DNA of 64,000 nt from CAVZOY01 sp963777095 (GCA_963777095.1 CAVZOY010000003.1:62001-126000), one strand, 5' to 3'. Positions 31,735 through 40,280 are shown, counted from the first letter of the stretch. Translations and numbers: made by a program. The notes: a model not told the origin generated them from the letters alone.

Positions 31735-33135
31735 ATGCCTAGAAGGTCAGTCGTCGGACTCGTCATTGCCTCCGCGGTCGGAGCGGCCGCGGTGGCCGGA
31801 GGTTCGTCGGCCTTCACCGACTTGTCGTCCCCGAGCCTCAGCGCCGCCAGCCGCACCGACCAGAAATCGGTCTCCGCCGACCTCAACCGCTCGGGCACCC
31901 GTCCTGCCACGTCGACCGACAAGGCGGACCGGACGCCGCCGGGGCACGTCTCCCGAGACGCCAGGCAGGAACCCACGTCCTCGACCGAGCCGACCGCCGA
32001 CGCGAGCGCGCCGACCTCCCCCGCCACGACGGCCCCGAGCCCGACGACCTCTGACCCGACGGTCTCCATCCCCGACGGCCCCTCGATCTCCGTGCTGGAC
32101 TTCGGCGCGGTCGGCAACGGGGTCGCGGACGACACCGCGGCCCTGCAGCGGGCCTTCGACGCCGCCGACCCGGGCACCACCGTGCTGCTGCCCGCCGGCA
32201 AGACCTTCACCCACTCCGCGGTTCTCCGGGTCACCTCGCCCGACGTCACCGTGGCCGGAGGCGGCACGCTGCTCGCCACGCGGGAGGCCAGCTCCTCCTT
32301 CGCCCTGGCCGCCGACCGCGTCGTGCTGCAGGACCTGACGCTGAAGATCTCGGGGACCACCAAGCGCTGGGACGCCGCCGAGCAGCAGCGTCTGCGCATC
32401 CAGGGCCACACCGGGATCGTCATCCGCAACGTGAGCGTCCAGGGCTCGGCGGCCGCCGGGATCTTCGTCCACCAGGGGGCGGCGAACTTCCTCATCGACC
32501 ACGCGCAGGTCAGCGGCACCCGCGCCGACGGCATCCACATGACCGACGGCTCGCACGACGGTCAGGTCGTCAGCCCGATCGTGCGGAACGTCGGGGACGA
32601 CGGCGTCGCCGTCGTCTCCTACGCCGGCGACGGCGTGCGCAGCGCCCGGATCACCGTCACCTCCCCGACCGTGGACGGCGTCAGCGCCGGCCGGGGCGTG
32701 ACCGTGGTCGGCGGCAGCGACATCACCTACAAGGACATCCGGGTCAGCAACATCTCCGCGGCGGCCGTCTACATCGCCGCCGAGGGCTCGTGGAACACCC
32801 TCGGGGTGTCCAACGTGAAGGTGCTCGGCGGAACGGTGAACGGCGCCAACATGAGCCCGTACACCGACCACGGAGCGGTGCTCGTCTACAACGGCGCGAC
32901 CGGGCAGTCGGTGACCAACGTGGAGATCTCGGGTCTGACCCTCTCCGGCGTCCCGACGCGGGTCAGCCGCTGGGTCGGCACCCTCGCCGACGCGCCCGCG
33001 GCCATGAGCAACATCGTCCTGAGGGACCTGGCCATCAACGGGTCCGGTCCGACCATCCCGTTCGTGCGCAACCAGTCGTACATCACCTACACGGCGACCG
33101 GATGGACGCGCGACGGCCGGGCGATCACTCCCTGA
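31735..33135 (+). CDS. Secreted right-handed beta-helix protein (pectate lyase 3-like)
   Basis: A 466-residue exported protein. A hydrophobic N-terminus (VVGLVIASAVGAAAVAGGSSA) is followed by a ~85-residue Ser/Thr/Pro-rich linker and a beta-helix domain starting with the pectate-lyase-3 motif SVLDFGAVGNGVADDTAALQ (residues ~119-138). Repeated strands such as GHTGIVIRNVSVQGSAAAGIFVHQ, ADGIHMTDGSHDGQVVSPIVRNVGDDGVAVVSY follow. Polysaccharide lyases, epimerases and phage tailspikes share this fold; the DGIH and DDGV motifs fit polysaccharide processing. The ATG is 28 bases after AAGGAG, too far, so initiation may be leaderless from a TACCGT -10 element. A 19-bp terminator follows. Confidence 0.85.
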   Translation: MPRRSVVGLVIASAVGAAAVAGGSSAFTDLSSPSLSAASRTDQKSVSADLNRSGTRPATSTDKADRTPPGHVSRDARQEPTSSTEPTADASAPTSPATTAPSPTTSDPTVSIPDGPSISVLDFGAVGNGVADDTAALQRAFDAADPGTTVLLPAGKTFTHSAVLRVTSPDVTVAGGGTLLATREASSSFALAADRVVLQDLTLKISGTTKRWDAAEQQRLRIQGHTGIVIRNVSVQGSAAAGIFVHQGAANFLIDHAQVSGTRADGIHMTDGSHDGQVVSPIVRNVGDDGVAVVSYAGDGVRSARITVTSPTVDGVSAGRGVTVVGGSDITYKDIRVSNISAAAVYIAAEGSWNTLGVSNVKVLGGTVNGANMSPYTDHGAVLVYNGATGQSVTNVEISGLTLSGVPTRVSRWVGTLADAPAAMSNIVLRDLAINGSGPTIPFVRNQSYITYTATGWTRDGRAITP

Positions 33136-33150
33136 CCGGCGAACACCGCT

Positions 33151-33192
33151 GACGAGAGGGACGGAGGGCAGCAGCCCTCCGTCCCTCTCGTC
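33151..33192. terminator. Strong bidirectional terminator
   Basis: Perfect 19-base arms (GACGAGAGGGACGGAGGGC and its complement) with a 4-base loop AGCA. It lies between the convergent beta-helix and beta-propeller genes and is the strongest hairpin in the window. Confidence 0.88.
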
Positions 33193-33217
33193 GTCATCGC
33201 CCCTGTCGGGTCGAGGC

Positions 33218-34105
33218 TCACGAGGCGACGCGCGGCTGCCAGTCCACCTGCAGCGCGATCGCGGTCCCGCCGGTCCGTCCGGAACCGCCTCCGGTGGAGG
33301 TGGTGATCGAGACGCTCCCGTCGTCGCCGGCGAACGCGATCCGGCTTCCGGTCGGTGACCACGTCGGCGGCGCGTCGCGGAAGGTCGACGCGACGATGCG
33401 CTCGTCCGTGCCGTCCGCGTCGATCACGTAGATGCCCTGTTCGCCGCTCTGCGAGAAGTACGCGAACGACGCCCCGTCGGGGGACCACTCGGCGCCGTAC
33501 TCCGAATCGAACGGCGTGTCGGTCAGGTTCACGTGCCCGGTGCCGTCGGCCCGCACGATGTGGATGTCGGCGTCACCGTCGGCGTCGAACCCGGTGTAGG
33601 CGATGCGGCGGCTGCCCGGGCCCCACGACGGTGCGGTCCCGTCGTGTTGGCTCACGACGCGCGGACGGTAGGGCTTCGCGACGTTCATGACCCAGATCCG
33701 GTCGTCGTACGCGAACGCCAAGCGGGTGCCGTCGGGGGACCAGGCGAGTGCATGGGTGTTGTCGGTGTACGGGTCGGACGGCACTCCTGTCCTCGTCACC
33801 GAGCCGTCGGCGTTGCGGATGCGGATGGTGCCCTGGCTGGGGTCGGGCTGGTGGACGAACGCGAGCCGCTTGCCGTTCGGCGACCACGCGGGCGACGTGC
33901 CGCGGACCAGCAGGGTCTGAGTGCCCGTGGCCGGGTTGACGCTCCGGATGACGTAGCCCCCGGGCACGGGTGCGGCCCGCGTGTACGCGATGAGCCCGTC
34001 GGCGACGCTCGCCGACGCGGCCGCAGCGGGAGCGGCTCCGAGGCACGACCAGGTGACCAGAGCCGCGAGGATGATGCGCAGACCCCTGCGCGTCGGACGG
34101 GACAC
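33218..34105 (-). CDS. Secreted TolB-like WD40 beta-propeller protein
   Basis: A 295-residue protein with a signal peptide (GLRIILAALVTWSCLGAAPAAAA) and about six TolB/PD40 blades: SPAWSPNGKRLAFVH, ALAWSPDGTRLAFAYDD, APSWGPGSRRIAYTG, GAEWSPDGASFAYFS, PPTWSPTGSRIAFAGDDG and the related endings such as DIHIVRADGTGHVNLTD. No enzymatic domain is attached, so it is probably a binding or scaffold protein in the envelope. The GTG at 34105 has the ribosome site GGAGGGAGG. It diverges from the Tad pilus operon with 237 bases between starts, and could be a pilus-associated factor; that is only positional inference. Confidence 0.86.
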   Translation of the reverse strand: MSRPTRRGLRIILAALVTWSCLGAAPAAAASASVADGLIAYTRAAPVPGGYVIRSVNPATGTQTLLVRGTSPAWSPNGKRLAFVHQPDPSQGTIRIRNADGSVTRTGVPSDPYTDNTHALAWSPDGTRLAFAYDDRIWVMNVAKPYRPRVVSQHDGTAPSWGPGSRRIAYTGFDADGDADIHIVRADGTGHVNLTDTPFDSEYGAEWSPDGASFAYFSQSGEQGIYVIDADGTDERIVASTFRDAPPTWSPTGSRIAFAGDDGSVSITTSTGGGSGRTGGTAIALQVDWQPRVAS

Positions 34106-34247
34106 GACGCCTCCCTCCACCGGGGCGGCCGATGGTGCTCGCCCGTGCGAGGGCGCACAAGGACCGCGAGCGCGGCTCCGTATCGGAACCGGCGAGGCGC
34201 TCACTGGTCGGCCGCGGCTCGCGAAGTCGTCACCCGATCGGCTCTCG

Positions 34248-34256
34248 TTGTCCACA
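34248..34256 (+). other. Isolated DnaA-box sequence
   Basis: TTGTCCACA, the actinobacterial DnaA-box consensus, in the intergenic region between the beta-propeller gene and the Tad operon. Only one copy is here, so this is not an origin; it could be a chance match or a DnaA regulatory site. Confidence 0.35.
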
Positions 34257-34342
34257 GATCGGCCGGCGAGCGCCCGCGGACCGGCGCGTTTCCTTACAGT
34301 CCGAGCCGGTGGGGGAGCCGTTCGACCGGTCAGGGGTAGTGG

Positions 34343-35572
34343 GTGGCGAGCGCTCTCGACGTCGTCGACGGCGAGGTCCGTGAGCTGATCCGCCGCCGGG
34401 GGCTCGATCCGTTCACCGATCCCGGCCCCGTGCGCGTGCTGGTGCGCGACGTCGTGGCGGACTACTCGGAGCGGTCGCTGACCTCGGCGCTGCCGCCGAT
34501 CGCCGACCCGGAGTCGGTGGTCCGCGACGTGCTGGACCGGGTGGCCGGGTTCGGGCCGCTGCAGCGGTGGCTGGACGACCCGGAGGTCGAGGAGATCTGG
34601 GTCAACGAGCCGGGCCGGGTGTTCGTGGCCCGGCGGGGCCGGTCGGAGCTGACGACGACGATCCTGGCGCCCGGTGAGCTGGCCGACCTGGTCGAGCGGA
34701 TGCTGCGGACGTCGGGTCGGCGGATCGACATGTCGACGCCGTTCGTCGACGCGATGCTGCCCGACGGCTCCCGGCTGCACGTGGTGATCCCCGACATCAC
34801 CCGCCGGCACATGGCGGTCAACATCCGCAAGTTCGTGCTGCAGGCGCATTCGCTCGACGAGCTCGTCGGACTCGGGACGCTCACCGCCCAGGCGGCGCGC
34901 TTCCTGGAGGGAGCGGTCGCCGCCGGGCTCAACATCCTCGTCTCGGGCGGTACGCAGGCCGGCAAGACGACGCTGCTCAACTGCCTGTGCGCGTCGATCC
35001 CCGCCCGCGAGCGGGTGATCACCTGCGAGGAGGTCTTCGAACTCCGCGTTCCGCTCCCCGACGTGGTGGCGATGCAGACCCGGCAGTCCAACCTCGAGGG
35101 CACCGGCGAGATCCCGCTGCGCCGGCTGGTCAAGGAGGCGCTGCGCATGCGGCCCTCGCGGATCGTCGTCGGCGAGGTGCGGCAGGAGGAGTGCCTCGAC
35201 CTGCTCATCGCGCTCAACTCCGGCCTGCCCGGCATGTGCTCCCTGCACGCCAACAGCGCCCGCGAGGCCGTCGTGAAGATGTGCACGCTGCCGCTGCTGG
35301 CCGGCGAGAACATCGGGACGGCGTTCGTCGTCCCGACCGTGGCCTCCAGCGTCGACCTCGTGGTCCACGTGGGCACGGACGCCGACGGACGGCGGCGGGT
35401 GCGCGAGATCGTCGCGCTGCCGGGCCGGGCCGAGGGCGGGGTCGTCGAGACCGCCGACGTCTTCACGTCCCGCGACGGCCGGCTCGTGCGGGCCGACGGC
35501 TTCCCCCCGCACGCGGACCGCTTCGCCCGCGCCGGGATCGACCTGCCCGCGCTGCTGGGGGACGTGCGGTGA
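34343..35572 (+). CDS. tadA: Tad/Flp pilus assembly ATPase TadA (CpaF)
   Basis: A 409-residue secretion ATPase of the GspE/TadA class that powers assembly of Flp-type pili or a related secretion system. The N-terminal helical domain carries IWVNEPGRVFVARRG; Walker A is SGGTQAGKTT (residues 201-210); the Asp box, Walker B (RPSRIVVGEVRQEECLDLL) and His box (PGMCSLHANSAREA) are intact. GTG start at 34343. Its stop overlaps tadB by 4 bases. It is the first gene of a tadA-tadB-tadC-flp-tadE-tadE operon. No TadZ/Ssd-type gene precedes it. Confidence 0.94.
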   Translation: MASALDVVDGEVRELIRRRGLDPFTDPGPVRVLVRDVVADYSERSLTSALPPIADPESVVRDVLDRVAGFGPLQRWLDDPEVEEIWVNEPGRVFVARRGRSELTTTILAPGELADLVERMLRTSGRRIDMSTPFVDAMLPDGSRLHVVIPDITRRHMAVNIRKFVLQAHSLDELVGLGTLTAQAARFLEGAVAAGLNILVSGGTQAGKTTLLNCLCASIPARERVITCEEVFELRVPLPDVVAMQTRQSNLEGTGEIPLRRLVKEALRMRPSRIVVGEVRQEECLDLLIALNSGLPGMCSLHANSAREAVVKMCTLPLLAGENIGTAFVVPTVASSVDLVVHVGTDADGRRRVREIVALPGRAEGGVVETADVFTSRDGRLVRADGFPPHADRFARAGIDLPALLGDVR

Positions 35573-36426
35573 CCGGCGCCCTGCTGGGACTGCTCCTCGG
35601 CGTCGGGCTGCTCCTCATCTGGCGCAGCGGGTCGCGAGCTCCTCTGCCGCGTTCGGGGCCGCGACGTCGCGGCCGGCGGGCCACGGCGCTGGCGGAGGCC
35701 GGGCTGACCGGCATCAACGCCGCCCAGCTGCTCGCCCTGCAGGTCGGCCTCGGCCTGCTGGCGACGGTCGTGGTCCTGCTGACGACGGGCACCGTCACCG
35801 TCAGCCTGGTCTTCGGCGTCTTCGGGTTCGTGCTGCCGTACGCGCAGGTGCGGCGGCTGGCCGGCAAGCGCCGGGCGGATCTGCGCGAGGTGTGGCCGGA
35901 GGTCGTCGACAACCTCGCCTCGGCGGTCCGGGCCGGGATGTCGCTGCCCGAGGCGCTGGGTGCCCTCGGCACGCGCGGGCCCGACGTGCTGCGGCCGCCG
36001 TTCGCACGGTTCGCCGCCGACCACCGGTCCAGCGGACGCTTCGGCCCGGCGCTCGACCGACTCAAGAACGACCTGGCCGACCCGGTCGGCGACCGGATCG
36101 TCGAGACGCTGCGCGTCGCCCGGGAGGTCGGCGGCACCGACCTCGGCCGGGTGCTGCGGACGCTCGCCACGTTCCTGCGCGAGGACGCACGCGCCCGCGC
36201 CGAGCTGGAGACCCGGCAGGGCTGGGTCGTGTCGGCAGCGCGCCTGGCGGTGGCGGCCCCCTGGGTCGTGCTGCTCCTGCTGGCCACGCAGTCGACGACG
36301 CTCGACGCCTACGACACCCCGGTCGGGACGGCGATCCTCGGAATCGGTGGCGCGGTCTGCCTCCTGGCCTACCGGGTGATGCTGCGGATCGGGCGGCTGC
36401 CCGAAGATCTGCGGGTGCTGCAGTGA
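35569..36426 (+). CDS. tadB: Tad pilus assembly membrane protein TadB
   Basis: A 285-residue type II secretion F domain protein, one of two membrane platform proteins of the Tad machine. It has an N-terminal helix, a pair of helices (AAQLLALQVGLGLLATVVVLLTT... FGVFGFVLPYAQVRR) and the cytosolic T2SSF domain (LREVWPEVVDNLASAVRAGMSLPEAL ... TFLREDARARAELETRQGWV), then two C-terminal helices. It begins with a GTG overlapping the tadA stop and ends overlapping tadC in the same way, so the platform and ATPase are made together. Confidence 0.93.
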   Translation: MTGALLGLLLGVGLLLIWRSGSRAPLPRSGPRRRGRRATALAEAGLTGINAAQLLALQVGLGLLATVVVLLTTGTVTVSLVFGVFGFVLPYAQVRRLAGKRRADLREVWPEVVDNLASAVRAGMSLPEALGALGTRGPDVLRPPFARFAADHRSSGRFGPALDRLKNDLADPVGDRIVETLRVAREVGGTDLGRVLRTLATFLREDARARAELETRQGWVVSAARLAVAAPWVVLLLLATQSTTLDAYDTPVGTAILGIGGAVCLLAYRVMLRIGRLPEDLRVLQ

Positions 36427-37364
36427 GCGGCGCCGTCGTCGGCATGCTGCTCGGGCTCGCCGCGGCCACCGGGCTGGTGCTGGTCGTCTCGTACGCGCCG
36501 CCGTTCCGGTCGGTGCGGCTGGTCGACCGGCTCGCCCCCTACGTGCACGACACCCCGCCGCCGTCGCGGCTGCTCGGCACCGCGACCGAGCCGGGACTGC
36601 TCGACGCCGTCCGCAAGGTGTTCGGCCCGGCCGTCGCCGACGGCGCGCGGCTGGTCGACCGGCTGCTCGGCGGGCGCGCCGCCGTCCGCCGTCGGCTGGA
36701 CGCGCTCGGCGGGAGGACGTCGGTCGAGGACTTCCGGGTCGAGCAGGTGGTCTGGGGCGGGCTGGGCCTGCTGGGCGGAGCGGTGCTGACGGCGGTCGGC
36801 GCGCTGGCGGCGGGCAGTCTCAACCTGCTCTCGGGCGGGCTGCTGTGCGTCGCCGGGCTGCTCGGGGGCGTGCTGGGACGCGACTGGTGGCTGACCCAGC
36901 AGGTGCGCCGGCGCGAGGAGCTGCTGCTGGCTGAGTTCCCGGTCGTCGCGGAGCTGTTGGCGCTGGCCGTGACCGCGGGGGAGGGGCCGGCGGCGGCGAT
37001 CGCCCGGGTGACCCGGCTGTCCGGGGGAGAGCTGGCCCGCGAGCTGGGGTCCGCGCTGGGCCGGGCGCGGTCGGGGATGCCGCTGACCGACGCGCTGCAG
37101 CAGCTGGCCGACCGCACGTCGTTGGAGCCGCTGGCGCGGTTCGTCGACGGGCTGCTGGTCGCCATCGAGCGCGGCACCCCGCTGGCCGAGGTGCTGCGCG
37201 CGCAGGCCGCCGACGTCCGGGAGGCCGGAAAGCGCCGGCTGCTCGAGGCGGGCGGTCGCAAGGAGATCCAGATGATGGTGCCGGTCGTGTTCCTCGTGCT
37301 GCCGGTCACCGTCCTGTTCGCCCTGTTCCCGGGGCTCATCAGCATCGTCTCGCTGGCGCAGTGA
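36423..37364 (+). CDS. tadC: Tad pilus assembly membrane protein TadC
   Basis: A 313-residue second platform protein of the Tad machine. The T2SSF domain is VRRREELLLAEFPVVAELLALAVTAGEGPAAAIARVTRLSGG (within residues ~155-200) with the second element RFVDGLLVAIERGTPLAEVLRAQAADVREAGKRRLLEAGG, and it closes with the helix MVPVVFLVLPVTVLFALFPG. It starts with a GTG overlapping tadB by 4 bases and is followed 23 bases later by the small pilin-like gene. Confidence 0.93.
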   Translation: MSGAVVGMLLGLAAATGLVLVVSYAPPFRSVRLVDRLAPYVHDTPPPSRLLGTATEPGLLDAVRKVFGPAVADGARLVDRLLGGRAAVRRRLDALGGRTSVEDFRVEQVVWGGLGLLGGAVLTAVGALAAGSLNLLSGGLLCVAGLLGGVLGRDWWLTQQVRRREELLLAEFPVVAELLALAVTAGEGPAAAIARVTRLSGGELARELGSALGRARSGMPLTDALQQLADRTSLEPLARFVDGLLVAIERGTPLAEVLRAQAADVREAGKRRLLEAGGRKEIQMMVPVVFLVLPVTVLFALFPGLISIVSLAQ

Positions 37365-37387
37365 GACGCGGAAGGAAGAGGACGACC

Positions 37388-37573
37388 ATGCGCTGGTACA
37401 TCGCACTCCTGGCGGCACTGGCCGCGCTCGCCGCGCGGGTGCGCGGCGAGGATCCCGAGCGGGGCGACGTCCCGGGCTGGGTGATGATCACGGTGATGAC
37501 GGCGGCGCTCGTGCTCGCCATCCTCATCCCGTTCCGGCAGGCGATCGTGACGGCGGTGCAGAACGCGCTGTAG
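37388..37573 (+). CDS. Flp-pilin-like small membrane protein of the Tad locus
   Basis: A 61-residue protein: a hydrophobic N-terminus (MRWYIALLAALAALAARVRG), a charged break EDPERGDVPGWV, and a C-terminal hydrophobic helix MITVMTAALVLAILIPF that matches the core of Flp/Fap pilins, ending RQAIVTAVQNAL. The ERGD-PGW junction is the likely prepilin processing region. Its place directly after tadC is where actinobacterial Tad loci carry the major pilin. The ATG has GGAAGGA about 11 bases upstream. No prepilin peptidase gene lies in the window. Confidence 0.78.
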   Translation: MRWYIALLAALAALAARVRGEDPERGDVPGWVMITVMTAALVLAILIPFRQAIVTAVQNAL

Positions 37574-37583
37574 TCGGTCACGA

Positions 37584-38005
37584 GTGCGGGCTGAGCGTCC
37601 GCCGGCTGACCGACGACGGCGAGCGGGGCAGCGCCGTCGTCGACTTCGTGCTGGTCTCGGTGCTGATCCTCGGGCTGCTGCTCGCGGTGCTGCAGGTGGC
37701 CGTCTACGTGCACGTGCGCAACGTGGTGACGGCGAGCGCGCAGGAGGGTGCGCGGTACGCGGCCAACGCCGACGTGCCCGTCGGACGCCGGTGCGCCGCG
37801 GACGGTGGAGATCGTCGGGCGGGCGACGTCCGAGCGGACCGCTCAGGGGCTGTCGTGCACGTCGGCCGAGGAGGTCGAGGCGGACAGCGGGCTGACGCTG
37901 GTGGTCGTGCGCTGCACGGGTGCGGTGCCCTCACTGGTGCCGGCGCTGGGCAATCTGCTGCCGCTGTCGGTGACCGGGCGGTCGGTCAAGGAGGCCGTGC
38001 AGTGA
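37584..38005 (+). pseudogene. tadE: TadE-like pseudopilin, frame disrupted twice
   Basis: TadE proteins are minor pilins or pseudopilins with a type IV-like N-terminal helix. Here the parts lie in three frames: a GTG at 37584, the helix GERGSAVVDFVLVSVLILG..LLAVLQVAVYVHVRNVVTASAQEGARYAANADVP in the second frame, and APRTVEIVGRATSERTAQGLSCTSAEEVEA to the stop at 38005 in the third. Removing one G from the GGG run at 37588-37590 and one C from CCC at 37777-37779 gives a single ~140-residue TadE. The good conservation of all parts argues for sequence error rather than old decay. It overlaps the following gene by 4 bases. Confidence 0.8.
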
Positions 38006-38469
38006 CGTGGCTGCGGCGTCGCCTCGGGATGGTGCGGGGTGACCGTGGCTCGGCGCTGGTCGAGTTCGTGTTCATCGCGCTGGTCGTGTTCGTGCCGCTG
38101 GTCTACGTGGTGGCCGGCTTCTCGGCGGTGCAGCGCGGGGTGTTCGCCTCGACCGCCGCGGCCCGCGAGGCCGGGCGGGCGATCGGCACCGCGCCGGACG
38201 TCGCCACCGGCATGGCGCGGGCCGAGGACGCGGCGCGGATCGCGGTGGAGGACCAGTCGGTCGAGGCGACCGACGTGCGGCTGGCGTACGCGGCGGTCGG
38301 GGTGCCGTGCGAGTCGGCCGGCGGGTACACGCCGACGCTGACGCCGGGGGAGGAGTTCTCGGTCTGCGTCACCGTGACGGTGCGGATCCCGCTGCTGCCG
38401 GAGTTCGTGGACTCCAACACCGCGACCGGGCAGTTCGTCGTCGAACGGGACCGCTACGTCGACGGATGA
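38002..38469 (+). CDS. TadE/TadG-like pseudopilin
   Basis: A 155-residue protein starting VTWLRRRLGMVRGDRGSALVEFVFIALVVFVPLVYVV, with the Glu five residues into the helix (GSALVEF) typical of TadE/TadG pilin-like segments. The rest is an extracytoplasmic domain with one Cys pair (VPCESAGG ... FSVCVTV), likely disulfide bonded. GTG start overlaps the stop of tadE as GTGA. It is the last gene of the Tad operon; a hairpin follows at 38646-38675. Confidence 0.88.
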   Translation: MTWLRRRLGMVRGDRGSALVEFVFIALVVFVPLVYVVAGFSAVQRGVFASTAAAREAGRAIGTAPDVATGMARAEDAARIAVEDQSVEATDVRLAYAAVGVPCESAGGYTPTLTPGEEFSVCVTVTVRIPLLPEFVDSNTATGQFVVERDRYVDG

Positions 38470-38842
38470 TCCAGTCGCTGCCCGTCGGCCTCCTGGTCGG
38501 TCGAGTTCTTCACGGATCCGACCAACGGCCTCTGGGGCGCCGCCCGCTGCTGACGACGAGGGAAGACGTCGGCGCGCTGGGGGAGTACGCGACACCAGGC
38601 GCCGTTCGTCGACGGATGGTCCGCGGTTGACCGCCGCTGATCAAGGCACCCGGGCCGCGATGGCGGCCCCGGTGCGCCGCGGCATCGGCGCTCCTGAACA
38701 CATGCCTGTCCGAACAGACGACGCCCGTTCCGCCGAGCCTGTCGGACGGGGTGGCGCGGGCGTACGGTCCCGACAAGTCCAAGTCCCCGTGGCGCCTCCG
38801 TCGCTCGGAGACGATGCACACCGTGGACGAGAGGGGCCGGTC
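38470..38842 (+). other. 373-base region after the Tad operon
   Basis: No gene seen on either strand. It contains the candidate terminator at 38646-38675 and then the leader of the next secreted protein. The first 60 bases repeat phrases of the pilin gene end loosely (GACGGATGATCC, later GACGGATGGTCC) but not enough to call a duplication. Confidence 0.45.
38646..38675 (+). terminator. Candidate terminator of the Tad operon
   Basis: Arms GCACCCGGGCCGC and GCGGCCCCGGTGC pair at 12 of 13 positions around a 4-base loop, about 180 bases after the last Tad gene. Confidence 0.55.
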
Positions 38843-39823
38843 ATGCGGCGACTCGTGATCCTCTGCTTGACGACGGTCCTGGTGGCGCTGGGCGCCGCCG
38901 TCCCGGCGTCGGCGCAAGCGCCCTTCCCCGACATCCTGCCGCTGCCGATCGGCTCCTACCCCGAGGACATCGAGGTCGGCACCGGAGCGACCTTCTACGT
39001 GGGGTCCCTGCTCAACGGGGCGATCTACGGCGGCGACCTGCGCACCGGCACCGGCAGCGTGGTCGTCCCCGGCGAGGAGGGCCGGGCCGTCGCGGGTCTG
39101 ACGTTCGACAGCAGCTCCGGACTGTTGTGGGGGGTCGGCTTCGAGGACGGCGCGGGCGCCGTCTTCGTCTTCGACCCGGCGGCCGGCGCGCTACTCGATG
39201 TGGTGCTCCTTCCGGACGACGGCGTGCCCGGGAGCCTCCCCAACGACGTCGTGATCGCGGACGGGACCGTCTACGTCACCGACTCGCTCTCGGCCGTGCT
39301 GTGGACGATCCCGCTGGACCGCCGGGGCCTGCCGGCGGCGGGCGCCTCGGCGCTCCCGCTGAGCGGCGACTTCCAGTTCGTGACCGAGGGCGAGTTGCCG
39401 ATCAACCTCAACGGCATCGTCGCGACGCCGAACGGAGACGACCTGATCGCGGTGCACTCGACGCTGGGCGTGCTGTACCGGATCGACCCCGACACGGGCG
39501 CGGCCACGCTGATCGACGTGCCGCTCGACCCCGGGACGGGGCAAGCCCTCCCCAGTGCTGACGGGCTCCTCCTGCACGGCCGCACGCTCTACGTCGTGCA
39601 GAACTTCCTCAACCAACTGGCCGTCGTGGAGCTGGCGCCGGACCTGGCCTCCGGTGCCGTCGTCGAGACCCGCACCAGTGACCTGTTCCGCGTGCCGACG
39701 GCCGTCGCTCGGTTCGGCAGCAGCCTGTACCTGGTGAACGCGCGGTTCGACGTGTCGCTGCCGCCGCTCTTCACCGGCGTCGTCGACGTGCTCGACTACG
39801 AGGTCGTGCGGATCGACCGCTGA
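38843..39823 (+). CDS. Secreted SMP-30/NHL-like beta-propeller protein
   Basis: A 326-residue exported protein with a signal peptide (LVILCLTTVLVALGAAVPASAQA) and a beta-propeller of SMP-30/strictosidine synthase or NHL type: PEDIEVGTGATFYVGSLLNGAIYGGDLRTG, AVAGLTFDSSSGLLWGVGF, PNDVVIADGTVYVTDSLSAVLWTIPLD, NGIVATPNGDDLIAVHSTLGVLYRIDPDTG and ADGLLLHGRTLYVVQNFLNQLAVVEL. Homologues are sometimes annotated as superoxide dismutase, but no metal site of such an enzyme is visible. It is probably a binding or lactonase-like protein. ATG at 38843 with GAGAGGGG upstream. Confidence 0.85.
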   Translation: MRRLVILCLTTVLVALGAAVPASAQAPFPDILPLPIGSYPEDIEVGTGATFYVGSLLNGAIYGGDLRTGTGSVVVPGEEGRAVAGLTFDSSSGLLWGVGFEDGAGAVFVFDPAAGALLDVVLLPDDGVPGSLPNDVVIADGTVYVTDSLSAVLWTIPLDRRGLPAAGASALPLSGDFQFVTEGELPINLNGIVATPNGDDLIAVHSTLGVLYRIDPDTGAATLIDVPLDPGTGQALPSADGLLLHGRTLYVVQNFLNQLAVVELAPDLASGAVVETRTSDLFRVPTAVARFGSSLYLVNARFDVSLPPLFTGVVDVLDYEVVRIDR

Positions 39824-40019
39824 TACGGATGGCGGTCGGGGTGTCCTGCGAGTCGGACGGATGACGCTCGTCGAGTCGCGCTCGTGCGCATCGCCGCTGC
39901 TGCTGCTCGAGCGCCATAACCGCGCTCAGACGCATCGGCGCGGTTTCGGAACCGATGGCAGTGACATGGCCGCGCGCCTCCTGGACGCTGGCCTTCCGAT
40001 CCATTTGTTCGGAGGGCTC

Positions 40020-40253
40020 ATGTCCATTTCCCGTCTGATCACATCCGTAGCTCTCGCCGGCGCGACGCTGGTCGCCACCGCTCCAAGCGCGCTGGCCGAT
40101 CCCGAGCCCAACGACCACAACTGCTCCGGCACCGTCGTCAGTTCACTGGCGGCGCCCGAGTTCGGGCCGCTCGTCGTCAGCGGCGCCCAGGCGCAGCTGA
40201 TCGACAATTTCGGGCTCGCGAACTGCGGCCAGCCGCCGCGCAGCAACCCCTGA
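40020..40253 (+). CDS. Small secreted protein, 77 residues
   Basis: A signal peptide (MSISRLITSVALAGATLVATAPSALA) leads to a mature part of ~50 residues, DPEPNDHNCSGTVVSSLAAPEFGPLVVSGAQAQLIDNFGLANCGQPPR, with two Cys that could form one disulfide. No family is recognised. The ATG at 40020 has a good GGAGGG ribosome site, which decides the start over a longer upstream reading. It stands alone between two secreted-protein genes. Confidence 0.75.
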   Translation: MSISRLITSVALAGATLVATAPSALADPEPNDHNCSGTVVSSLAAPEFGPLVVSGAQAQLIDNFGLANCGQPPRSNP

Positions 40254-40280
40254 CCGCTCCGCCTTTCTCCGCGTTCTGGC

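Noticed and set aside
34106..34342. Replication origin near the single DnaA box
   Set aside because: Only one box, no AT-rich region, no dnaA, dnaN or parAB genes nearby.
38843..39823. Superoxide dismutase
   Set aside because: Relatives may carry that name, but the sequence shows a signal peptide and propeller blades, with no SOD metal site.
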